64,000 bases of DNA from Halorussus halophilus (GTDB taxonomy: Archaea; Halobacteriota; Halobacteria; Halobacteriales; Haladaptataceae). Shown piece after piece: positions 51,969 through 59,731 of this stretch (position 1 is the stretch's first letter; each line of letters begins with the position of its first letter). A program made the position numbers and the translations under genes. Location: the NCBI RefSeq assembly GCF_008831545.1, contig NZ_CP044523.1, positions 3,038,001 to 3,102,000 of the forward strand, in the 5' to 3' direction. The notes below the pieces were generated by a model. That model saw only the letters and a program-made list of their open reading frames with translations, was not told where the DNA came from and searched no databases.

Positions 51969-52030
51969 CGACCCCGTCAATCGAGGACGCCGACATCGCG
52001 GAGTTCGGGACTGACCGTTCACCACCATGA
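51965..52030 (+). CDS. Linker micro-ORF (21 residues) between GT2 and second phosphatase-superfamily gene
   Basis: GTG overlaps the GT2 stop (GTGA) and the TGA overlaps the next ATG (ATGA). Encodes an acidic peptide (TTPSIEDADIAEFGTDRSPP after the initiator). Both ends show the canonical 4-base coupling. Confidence 0.45.
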   Translation: MTTPSIEDADIAEFGTDRSPP

Positions 52031-53223
52031 CCACGACCGTTCCTGTAGACGACCGGATCGAGCGCATCGTCGTGATCACCGTCGATTGTCTGCGGTGGGA
52101 GTACCACGAACCGTACAGAGACCTCTATCCGAACGGCGTCTGGTATCGCGGGACCACGCAAGCGACGTACACCCCGACGGCTCACGCCAGCCTGTTCACC
52201 GGGCTGAACCCACCCCGACACGGCGTGTACGCCTTCGGCGACGAATATCAGGGCGAAGAGACGTTACTGAGTGCGACAGAGAGCGCGAGCGCCTCCGCCA
52301 TCACCGACGACGGCGCGGGTCTCGTCAACGGACTGGAACCGGGCGAGAACGTCGAGTTCGACTTCTCGCGATGGTTCCCGGCACGATTAGACGACAGCGA
52401 CGGCGATTCGACGGCCGTTCCCGGTCCAGAAGAGTACCGAGAGAACGTCAGGCAGTTCGGGGACTACGACCTCGTCTTCCTGCACGATTGGCTCCTCCAC
52501 AAGACTGAAGCAAGCGATAGCAGCGACTGGAGTTTCACCGCCGACCAGTCGGGGGACCCCGAGTTCAATCATCGACAGTACCGAAGACAGTTGGCGCTGT
52601 CCGGTGCCGCCCACGAGCAGTTGCTAGCGACGATTCAGGAGATGGGACTGTACGAGAACACGCTGTTCGTCCTCTGGGGCGACCACGGGCAGGCGCTGAC
52701 GAGCGACCCGTTCGGCGAACTCGCACACAGTCACTTCCCCGAAGAGTGCGTCGCACGTGTTCCTATCGCGTTCTGTTCGCCACTGTTCGAGAACGACTCA
52801 GTAGACGTATCGACCAACGCGCGAGCTATCGACGTGCTGCCGACTATCGAGACGATAGCGTCTGGTGCCGACGTACCGATGGATCAGATACCTCACGAGT
52901 ACGAAGGCGTAGACCTCACCGAGTTCGAAGGCGAACTCGCAGGCTACACGATGGGAGGGAGAACCGCGGGAAGCGGTTTCGGCGACGGGGTTCGAACGAG
53001 CGAACAGGCGTACCTCTCTCTCGACACCGACGAAACGCTCCTCCTCGAAACCCGAACGAGTCCCGACCCAGAGGACGGGTATCGACTCCAGCGACGGATA
53101 GACAATCCGGTTCAGAAAGCGAAGTTAGCGAAGTTGTACGAAGAAGTCAGGCGAGAAGAATCAGAACTCGTGCATCGCCGCGAACCGGACACCGAGTGGC
53201 TCGAAGCGATGGGCTACCTCTAA
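52027..53223 (+). CDS. Alkaline-phosphatase-superfamily enzyme B
   Basis: 398 residues, paralogue of the enzyme at 49882 with the same motifs: ITVDCLRWEY (Asp20), TPTAHASLFTGLNPPRHG (Thr49 at the nucleophile position) and WGDHGQ. The middle third and C-terminal (ending in EWLEAMGYL) have diverged. Two copies around a glycosyltransferase suggest different substrates or a heteromeric step. Last gene of the continuous structural series; 250 bp without a gene follow. Confidence 0.78.
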   Translation: MTTTVPVDDRIERIVVITVDCLRWEYHEPYRDLYPNGVWYRGTTQATYTPTAHASLFTGLNPPRHGVYAFGDEYQGEETLLSATESASASAITDDGAGLVNGLEPGENVEFDFSRWFPARLDDSDGDSTAVPGPEEYRENVRQFGDYDLVFLHDWLLHKTEASDSSDWSFTADQSGDPEFNHRQYRRQLALSGAAHEQLLATIQEMGLYENTLFVLWGDHGQALTSDPFGELAHSHFPEECVARVPIAFCSPLFENDSVDVSTNARAIDVLPTIETIASGADVPMDQIPHEYEGVDLTEFEGELAGYTMGGRTAGSGFGDGVRTSEQAYLSLDTDETLLLETRTSPDPEDGYRLQRRIDNPVQKAKLAKLYEEVRREESELVHRREPDTEWLEAMGYL

Positions 53224-53397
53224 CTCGTAACAACGCGAACGTTTCTGCCGCCCAGAATTCGATTTCGGCCCGGAGTGGACGTTTCCGACTAGGGTCGTCA
53301 ACTCGATTTCGAGTATCGGACGTAGCGGTTCGAGGCGGCAATCGTGGCGATTCTCACGGAGTCCGTTCGTCATTTCGAGCCGCACCGTGGAAAACCA

Positions 53398-53406
53398 ATA
53401 TATAAA
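53398..53406 (+). promoter_or_regulatory. TATA box before protease gene
   Basis: ATATATAAA in an AT-rich tract (53391-53420), about 70 bp before the ATG at 53473, which has a Shine-Dalgarno-like AGGAG at 53463-53467. A leadered promoter separates the protease from the preceding operon. Confidence 0.55.
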
Positions 53407-53472
53407 AATTAAGACATAATTGTAGGGGAGGTCGCGTGGACGCGGTGCGGACGCGATTCTTCAGGAGAGTAT

Positions 53473-54717
53473 ATGACACACACGCGAGATTTCGAGGTCC
53501 TCCTCGAACTGGAAAACGTCGTCGGCGTAGAGTACGACGAACGCGACGACCGCGTCGTCGCGTTCGTGACGAAGAAAGTGCCAGAGTCGGAGCTAGACCC
53601 AGACCACGTCGTACAGCGAAACGTCGAGAAGGACAGTGCAGTCGAAGAACTCGGTGAGTTGACCCCGCTGACGGCCGAGAGCGAAGACGAACTACCGGCG
53701 GCCCACGGGATGCGCCAAGACCGCCACCGGCCCGTCGAAGGCGGCGTCAGCGAAGCCAACGCGAACATAACCGCCGGAACGGCCGGACTGTATCCCGCGA
53801 AAGTCGTCGATATCACCGCGGCCGACTGGGACAACAGTGTTTCCGAGGGCGAGCGCGTCAGACTTAGCAACAATCACGTCTACGCGCGAGCGAACGAAGC
53901 AGCCCTCGGCGAGTCGATTCTCCAACCGTCGCCGTACGACGGTGGCGACGAGTCCGATAGCGTCGGGAAGTTAGCTGGCTACGTCCCCATCGAGAACGGC
54001 ACGAGCGTGGACGTCGCCGCGCGGTCGGTCGAAACCGAGCAGGAGGCCACGACGTACCACGACCTCGACGACACCTACCCGACCGGCGTCTACCGAAAGA
54101 ACGCCGGAGACCTCCTCGGCGAAGCAGTCGTCAAGACCGGTCGAACCACCGGTGTCACGGCCGGTGAGGTGAAAGCGACTTCCGCGACCGTCACCGTGCA
54201 GTACGGCGGCGACTTGGGCGCGGTGACGTTGCGCGACCAACTCATCACGTCCCGGATTTCGGAGGGTGGCGACAGCGGGTCGCCGGTGTTCCTCGAATCG
54301 AGTGGCGAACTGCTCGCGGAACTGTTCGCCGGGTCCGCGAAGGCCTCGGTGCTGTGCAAGGCGACGAACATCGAAGCAGAACTCGGAGTGAAACTGATGG
54401 CAGACGACCAAGACGAATCGACCTACGTGGAATCGTTCGACGAAACTGTGAGCATCGAGATGGAAGGACAGGACCTCGAACTGGACGGACTGCGCGGCGA
54501 CAAGCCGAAGGCTGGCGAAGCTATCGAGGCGACCGCCACGGTGTCGGGAAACTACGGCGGTGAGTGCTGGCTCGCCGTCCAAGGCGAGCGGTACACGTTC
54601 ACCTTGGATGACGAGGAGAACGGGTCGCACACCGCGGACGTTCCCGTGACTGTGACTTCACCGGACCGACACCAGCAGTCGTTCGAGGTCGGTATTTCGG
54701 GAGGATACGTCGAATAA
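53473..54717 (+). CDS. Trypsin-like serine protease with C-terminal domain
   Basis: 414 residues. The catalytic triad is His135 (LSNNHVYA), Asp180 (TSVDVAAR) and Ser268 (GGDSGSP). VVKTGRTTGVTAGEV is typical of the NAL1/trypsin-like group. An N-terminal domain of about 85 residues (LELENVVGVEYDERDDRVVAFVTKKV) precedes it, and a C-terminal beta sandwich from about 320 (MEGQDLELDGLRGDKPKAGEAIEATATVSGNYGGECWLAVQGERYTF, in outline) could bind the particle or a surface. No signal peptide. Roles could be maturation of fibres, cargo, or cell release; none is proven. Confidence 0.8.
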   Translation: MTHTRDFEVLLELENVVGVEYDERDDRVVAFVTKKVPESELDPDHVVQRNVEKDSAVEELGELTPLTAESEDELPAAHGMRQDRHRPVEGGVSEANANITAGTAGLYPAKVVDITAADWDNSVSEGERVRLSNNHVYARANEAALGESILQPSPYDGGDESDSVGKLAGYVPIENGTSVDVAARSVETEQEATTYHDLDDTYPTGVYRKNAGDLLGEAVVKTGRTTGVTAGEVKATSATVTVQYGGDLGAVTLRDQLITSRISEGGDSGSPVFLESSGELLAELFAGSAKASVLCKATNIEAELGVKLMADDQDESTYVESFDETVSIEMEGQDLELDGLRGDKPKAGEAIEATATVSGNYGGECWLAVQGERYTFTLDDEENGSHTADVPVTVTSPDRHQQSFEVGISGGYVE

Positions 54718-54785
54718 CTCCGTCTCCGTTTCGTCGGACCGTGGTGGGGGCGGCAAAACGAGTGACAGGACACGAATACTGTATA

Positions 54786-55184
54786 ATGGAAAACATAGGA
54801 GCGATGAAATTCGTAGAACTCGTCGGCATCGGCGTGACGATCTGCAGCACGCTCGGCGGGTTCCTCTACTGGTTCGCGCGCAGTTCCGCTGGGTTGGCGA
54901 CGAAGTCGTACGTCCGAGAGCAAGTCGAGGACGAACTGGACCCGATGGAGACTCGCGTCGAGACAGCGCTGGAACACGCGCGCACGAACGAGACAGAGTT
55001 ACAGGAGCTAAAGGCACTCATCGAGGGGGGAAACAGCCAGTTCGACCAGGGGATGATAGACTTCCTGGAAGAGAACATCGACCGGACGAACGAGATACGG
55101 GACGAACTCGACGAGGTACGCGAGCGCATCACGACACTCAAGTACGACGACAAAATCCGCGAAAAACGACGGGAGAACCGCTGA
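54786..55184 (+). CDS. Membrane-anchored coiled-coil protein (holin-like candidate)
   Basis: 132 residues. One hydrophobic segment near the N-terminus (VELVGIGVTICSTLGGFLYWF, about 10-30) followed by KSYVREQVEDELDPMETRVETALEHAR and further heptad helices to residue 115 and a basic end. The TM-coiled coil arrangement recalls XhlA-type or other phage lysis accessory proteins, in reversed order. A release function would fit its position after the tail operon. Confidence 0.6.
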   Translation: MENIGAMKFVELVGIGVTICSTLGGFLYWFARSSAGLATKSYVREQVEDELDPMETRVETALEHARTNETELQELKALIEGGNSQFDQGMIDFLEENIDRTNEIRDELDEVRERITTLKYDDKIREKRRENR

Positions 55185-55318
55185 GATTCACTGTCGGCTG
55201 TGGACGGCAACTGTCGGACGCTGCGTCGCAGACGGAAGTAGCTAGGTCGAGACGTACCCCAAATCGGTAGCAGAGTCGGGGAAGAGTTTACAACCCCCTG
55301 CGAAATGAACTAAATACG

Positions 55319-55534
55319 ATGCGGGAGCGAACTCCACTACCGCCGAGCGAACAACGTGCCCTCGCGCTACTCGACGCGGCGTTCGAGTCCGAGGAGGGCC
55401 GAACGTGGGAGGACGCCCAAGCCGTCCTCGCAGAAGACGGGTACACCGAAGTCAGCGCAGACGAACTCCTCCAGAGTCTGGAGAATCGCGGCTACATCTA
55501 CACGGTAGAAGGCGACGTGTGGATTACCGAGTAG
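55319..55534 (+). CDS. Small winged-helix-like protein
   Basis: 71 residues: LPPSEQRALALLDAAFESEEGRTWEDAQAVLAEDGYTEVSADELLQSLENRGYIYTVEGDVWITE in outline, a helix-helix-wing pattern with a terminal strand pair (YIYTVEGDVWITE). Likely DNA-binding or a partner-binding wHTH. The stop is immediately followed by the stop of the convergent MATE gene. It may mark the right boundary of the tail cluster. Confidence 0.65.
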   Translation: MRERTPLPPSEQRALALLDAAFESEEGRTWEDAQAVLAEDGYTEVSADELLQSLENRGYIYTVEGDVWITE

Positions 55535-56965
55535 CTAGTCGCTCGGCGTCGTCTCGACTCGTTCTGCGGCACGGGCGTACATCCCGTCGTTCGTCGTATA
55601 GACGTAGTAGCTACCGAGACAGGCCGCCATCACCGTCGTCGCCAGCGGCCGCGCCCAGAAGACGGCTTCGACGCCGAGACTGAGAGCGATTCCGGCCACT
55701 GCGGCAATCGGCAGTTGGAGGATCCACGTCTGGGCGAGCGACGCGACCATGGTCGCCTTCGTTCGGCGCGCACCGTTGAAACCCGCTTTGACCAGCGAGA
55801 GAACGCCCTTCGCGGGATAACCGACCGCAACGATTTGGAGGTACGCGACTGCGAGGACGAACGAGCGACCCTCCATCTCAGGGACGAACAGGTGCGTGAT
55901 GAATCCGGGGAGTAGCCACTGGACGGCCCCGACTGTGGCGAGGAGTGCGGTTCCTATTTTGACGCCCGTCCACGTCGTCCGGGTGGCACGGTCGAGGTTG
56001 CCAGCACCGAGGTTCTGGCCGACGATGCTCTGGGCGGCGTTGCTCAGCGCCGAAATCGACCGGAACGAGAGCGACCCGACGCGACTCCCGACGGTGTACG
56101 CCGCCAACCCGGGCGCACCGGCCACCGCGAAGACGATGAGGACCATGACGATGCCGCCGCTACTTCCGGCGGCCCCCTGCACGGCCTTCGGGAGACCGAC
56201 GTCGAGCAGTTCGCGGAACTCGTCGATATCGACCCGTGCAGTCGCCCACGAGAAGATGCCGCCAGCGCGCCCCCGTGCGACGAACGCCAGCCCGAGGAGG
56301 AAACCAGCGGCGTAGCCTGCGACGGTGGCGAGCGCGGCACCACGGATTCCCATCCCCGGAATCGGTCCCGCGCCGAAGATGAACAGCGGGTCGAGACTCA
56401 CGTTGACGACGACAGCGAAGACGTTCATGTAGAGGGCGGCCCGAGATTCGCCCCAACCGAGGAACGCCGCCTCGATAACGTCGCTCAGGCCCGCGAAGAC
56501 GATGCCGAGCGCGATGACTTCGAGGTAGCGCGTCGCGAGGCGGGTGAGTTCCGCACTGCCGGTGGCGTCGGGTCGCGTACTCGTGACCAATTCGAGGAGC
56601 GTCTCGACGTTGAGGAACATCAGCACGCCGACGCCGACTGCCAAGACGATAGTTAGGAGGATGCCGGTGAACGCTGCACTGCGCGCACCGCTGTGATTCT
56701 CCGCGCCGACGCGCTGGGAGACCAGTACCTGCGTCCCGACGAACGTCGCGGAGATGGTACTGGCCAGCAGAAACCAGACGACGGGCGAGGCGAGACCGAT
56801 TGCGGCGACGGCGTCGCTGCTGTACCGGCCGACCCAGAAGAGGTCGATGACCTGCTGGGCGACCCGCACCATGTTCTGAACGAACAGCGGTGCGGCGAGG
56901 ACCACCAGCGCACGAGGGATGGACCCCTCGGTTATCTCCGTCGGCGAGAGGTCGAACCGACCCAT
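55535..56965 (-). CDS. MATE-family efflux transporter
   Basis: 476 residues with about 12 membrane segments and the MATE two-lobe repeat (each lobe beginning with PRALVVLAAPLFVQNMVR or LDVGLPKAVQGAAGSSGG). Exports cationic drugs or metabolites against Na+ or H+. The first gene on the minus strand after the cluster. Substrate unknown. Confidence 0.92.
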   Translation of the reverse strand: MGRFDLSPTEITEGSIPRALVVLAAPLFVQNMVRVAQQVIDLFWVGRYSSDAVAAIGLASPVVWFLLASTISATFVGTQVLVSQRVGAENHSGARSAAFTGILLTIVLAVGVGVLMFLNVETLLELVTSTRPDATGSAELTRLATRYLEVIALGIVFAGLSDVIEAAFLGWGESRAALYMNVFAVVVNVSLDPLFIFGAGPIPGMGIRGAALATVAGYAAGFLLGLAFVARGRAGGIFSWATARVDIDEFRELLDVGLPKAVQGAAGSSGGIVMVLIVFAVAGAPGLAAYTVGSRVGSLSFRSISALSNAAQSIVGQNLGAGNLDRATRTTWTGVKIGTALLATVGAVQWLLPGFITHLFVPEMEGRSFVLAVAYLQIVAVGYPAKGVLSLVKAGFNGARRTKATMVASLAQTWILQLPIAAVAGIALSLGVEAVFWARPLATTVMAACLGSYYVYTTNDGMYARAAERVETTPSD

Positions 56966-57073
56966 CTACGCACCACTCCAGTTCGAGGTGAGACCAAAGA
57001 AACACCGAGTCATAGTCGAGTTACGCCGAACTACTAGCGACTGTCACTAAAGCGCTCGCAGAACGGCATTTAA

Positions 57074-57086
57074 GTAATATATATTT
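57074..57086 (+). promoter_or_regulatory. TATA box before RNA-ligase-like gene
   Basis: An AT-rich GTAATATATATTT stretch about 50-60 bp before the ATG at 57135; the predicted leader is about 25-30 nt. Confidence 0.45.
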
Positions 57087-57134
57087 CATTTTCGTGGGGA
57101 AGAGTTACCGACCGCCACGAACTACGGACACGCG

Positions 57135-57962
57135 ATGAACCACCTCCCGGCGATTCCGCAGGTCGAGGACGCACCGTCAGGCCTGCTCGACGGCGGCCAC
57201 CTCTGGATTCAGGAGTACGTAGACGGTGCGCAGTTTCAGTTTCGACTCCTCGAATCGGGACTGCTGAAGTTCGGTGACGGCGAGCGCACCTTCGACGCCG
57301 AGGACGTGCCAGCGCCGTATCGCCACGCGGTGCGCCACGTCCGCGAACGCCTCGACAGGCAGGCGCTTCGAGACGCCACAGCGGAAGTCGAGTCTGTAGT
57401 GTTCGGCGGCGTCGCAACGCATCGCCATAGCATCGACTACGACTGGGACGCACTCCCGTCGGTTCTCGGCTACGAGGTCTGGTCCGACGAGAAGGGAGGG
57501 TTCTTCCCGCCGGACGTCGCCGAACAGATTTACGCGCGTCTCGGCCTCGATTCGGTCAACACGTTCGAAAAGGAAGTGCGGGCGACCGATTTCGACCCGG
57601 ACTCGTACGAACTCCCGCAGTCGAACTGGTACGACGGACCCGCGGCGGGCGTCGTCCTCCGGAGCAAGACCGGCGAACGGGCGAAACTCCTCGGAGCGAC
57701 TGCGACCGGAAGCGACCCGACTCCGCTCGACGGGTCGCCGGAGGAAATCGCCCGCGAGTTCGTCACCGAACAGCGAGTCGAAGCCGTGTCTCGCAAACTC
57801 GAATCCGAGGGGCGTCCGGCGACGTTCGACTCGGTGTTCGAGCGACTGTTCGAAGCCATCGTCCGGGAGGAGCATCGGCGACTCTTCCATCGCGAGACAA
57901 ACCTCGACGTGCAGGCGTTCCGGTCGGCAGTCGCAGAACGAACTCGAACGCTCGTCGGCTAG
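57135..57962 (+). CDS. RNA-ligase-like nucleotidyltransferase lacking the nucleophilic lysine
   Basis: 275 residues. The fold markers of the RNA ligase family are present: the motif I region is QEYVDGA (about 27-33), the motif III-like VFGGVAT and GYEVW, and motif IV GVVLRSKTGERAKLL. In active enzymes motif I is KxDG with the adenylated Lys; here the residue is Tyr (TAC), so covalent AMP transfer is not expected. The C-terminal helices (about 205-275) are intact. The gene seems under selection (complete frame), so it may be a binding protein. See findings. Confidence 0.75.
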   Translation: MNHLPAIPQVEDAPSGLLDGGHLWIQEYVDGAQFQFRLLESGLLKFGDGERTFDAEDVPAPYRHAVRHVRERLDRQALRDATAEVESVVFGGVATHRHSIDYDWDALPSVLGYEVWSDEKGGFFPPDVAEQIYARLGLDSVNTFEKEVRATDFDPDSYELPQSNWYDGPAAGVVLRSKTGERAKLLGATATGSDPTPLDGSPEEIAREFVTEQRVEAVSRKLESEGRPATFDSVFERLFEAIVREEHRRLFHRETNLDVQAFRSAVAERTRTLVG

Positions 57963-57966
57963 ACGT

Positions 57967-58191
57967 TCAGGGTTTCTCTTCGGTTCCCGACTGAGCGAGT
58001 CTGTCGAGTCCGAGCGTGGCGAGGAAGAAGATGCCGCCAGCGTAGAGGAACGAGTGAGGGTCGGTGAACAGTCGCGTCGCGTAGGAACCGCCGACGCCGA
58101 CGACGGTGGTCAGATATCCGAGCATCGAAGTCGTCCACCCGAGTCCCGTGATGCCGCCGAGTCGGTGGAGGTTGTCCGGACTGAAGTTCAT
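57967..58191 (-). CDS. Small two-TM membrane protein
   Basis: 74 residues with two hydrophobic stretches (about 18-36 and 46-64), convergent with the RNA-ligase-like gene (4 bp apart). No family recognised. Confidence 0.65.
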   Translation of the reverse strand: MNFSPDNLHRLGGITGLGWTTSMLGYLTTVVGVGGSYATRLFTDPHSFLYAGGIFFLATLGLDRLAQSGTEEKP

Positions 58192-58437
58192 TTTCCGTCA
58201 CCTGCGCGCGGCGTGCGCCCGCCGCTCGCCGGGTGCGAGAGCGGGCTGACACGGTCGTTCTGTGACGTTTCGGAAGAGCGGCGCGACGGAGCAGGAGGGA
58301 CTCGCTGAGGGTGGGCCATACTCAGTCCCAAATACTGCCCCTATGAAAATCTTGTGGGCACAAATTCAGAAATAAACACGACAAGGTACAGATACAACAG
58401 AAAGGAGAGACGACAGTGAGCGGAGAGGAACCCGGAT
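58192..58437. other. Intergenic region, no gene seen
   Basis: Upstream part GC-rich, downstream part (58320-58400) AT-rich with no clear coding frame. It contains the promoter side of the small membrane protein on the minus strand and the end of the MFS gene. Confidence 0.5.
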
Positions 58438-59673
58438 TCAATCCGTCTCGGCCACCCCCGTCGCACCGACTCCGGTCGCCGTCGCGTCGGAGCGAACGGG
58501 CGAAGTTGCTAACCAGAGGACACCGCCGACTCCCGCGACGGTGAGCCCTGCCCACGGCAGGAACTGCACGGGACCCATCGTCTCGGCTATCCAACCACCG
58601 AGGAGATTCGCGGCTCCGCTGGCCAGCGAGAGGACGAGCGACGCACCGGAGAGGACCGTCGCCCGCCCGACGTTGCCGAGTCTGTCGTTGAGATACTGGT
58701 TCTGAATCGGTCGCACGACTACCCGCGTAGTCCGGTAGAGAACCAGCACCGGCACCAACAGCAGCGGCGAGAGCGCGAGACTGGCGTACGCGACGCCGAA
58801 GACGGGCGCGAGCAGTGCGAAGACGCCGTACACTCCGAGTCGCTCTTCGAGCCATCCAACGGTCGAGGCCGCACCAGCGGAGACGAGTTTGAACGCGGCG
58901 TAGAGTAGTCCCAACCCGACGACGGGGACGCCAGCGGCGTCGAGGGCTGGTTGTTCGAACGTCCGGGTCAGGCCGAACAGGCCGTTGAACAGCGCAGCGT
59001 ACGCGACGAACCACCGAATCGCTGGTCGGTTAGCTTGGAGTCGGAGCATTCGAACTGCTTCGCGGGCGGTGAACACGTCGTCGGTAGCGTCCGCTTCTGC
59101 GTCGTCTTGGTCGCTATCTTCGAGTCGGGGGAACGTGAACAGTAGTGGAACCCCCACAGCGGCGAGGCAGGCGTTGACGACGAACGGGAGCGCAGGGTCG
59201 AAACTGTAGAGGACGCCACCGGCGACGGCGGTCACTGCCGAGGTGGCGAGGAGGGCAGTGCTTCCGCGGCCGTCGATGCGTGCGAACGCCGATTCGTCGA
59301 AGTGAGCTTCGAGCAGTTCGTAGAGCCACGCGTCTTGGGTTCCCGAACGGAACGCCCACCCGACGGCCCAGAGGACTTTCACCCCGAGGTACGCGAGCGG
59401 TGTGTCGGCGAGGACGAGCGCAACCATCGCAGTCGCGCGACAGCCGTTTCCGAGGGCGAGACTCGCGCGCCGTCCGAGTCGGTCGCCGAGGTAGCCGGAG
59501 GGAATCTCGGCGGCGACCATCGCAAAGAGGAACGCGGCCTGTGCGAGTCCGATGAAGGCGAGGCCGAACCCTTGGTGTTTCAGATAGAGGATACTGACCG
59601 GGAGGTAGAACCCGGTCGCGCCCGTGATTCGGTAGACGTAGTATCTCCAAAGCAGGCTCCGAGCGTTCGCCAT
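58438..59673 (-). CDS. MFS transporter
   Basis: 411 residues with about 12 membrane segments. The loop between TM2 and TM3 contains GYLGDRLGRRASL, the MFS signature. The sequence of the central loop is acidic. Probably a drug or sugar exporter; substrate unknown. Confidence 0.9.
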   Translation of the reverse strand: MANARSLLWRYYVYRITGATGFYLPVSILYLKHQGFGLAFIGLAQAAFLFAMVAAEIPSGYLGDRLGRRASLALGNGCRATAMVALVLADTPLAYLGVKVLWAVGWAFRSGTQDAWLYELLEAHFDESAFARIDGRGSTALLATSAVTAVAGGVLYSFDPALPFVVNACLAAVGVPLLFTFPRLEDSDQDDAEADATDDVFTAREAVRMLRLQANRPAIRWFVAYAALFNGLFGLTRTFEQPALDAAGVPVVGLGLLYAAFKLVSAGAASTVGWLEERLGVYGVFALLAPVFGVAYASLALSPLLLVPVLVLYRTTRVVVRPIQNQYLNDRLGNVGRATVLSGASLVLSLASGAANLLGGWIAETMGPVQFLPWAGLTVAGVGGVLWLATSPVRSDATATGVGATGVAETD

Positions 59674-59731
59674 CGAATAGGTCGTCTCGCGGCACCCTCA
59701 AGGGCGTTCCCGAAAGCGCGTTTTTGTAGAA

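Noticed and set aside
49882-53223. True sulfatases
   Set aside because: The two enzymes have the sulfatase fold motifs but carry Thr at the position of the formylglycine Cys/Ser, so the sulfatase label was replaced by alkaline phosphatase superfamily.
22396-55534. Capsid, portal, terminase, head protease, integrase or attachment site of a provirus
   Set aside because: I read through all plus- and minus-strand frames of the block and found none. No tRNA gene or direct repeat that could serve as an att site was recognised. The block is treated as headless, with the caveat that the window is limited.
22396-55534. Extracellular contractile injection system (eCIS/PVC/Afp type)
   Set aside because: The hallmark AAA+ ATPase is absent, there is a frameshift chaperone pair and a phage-type tape measure, and the gene order is that of phage tails.
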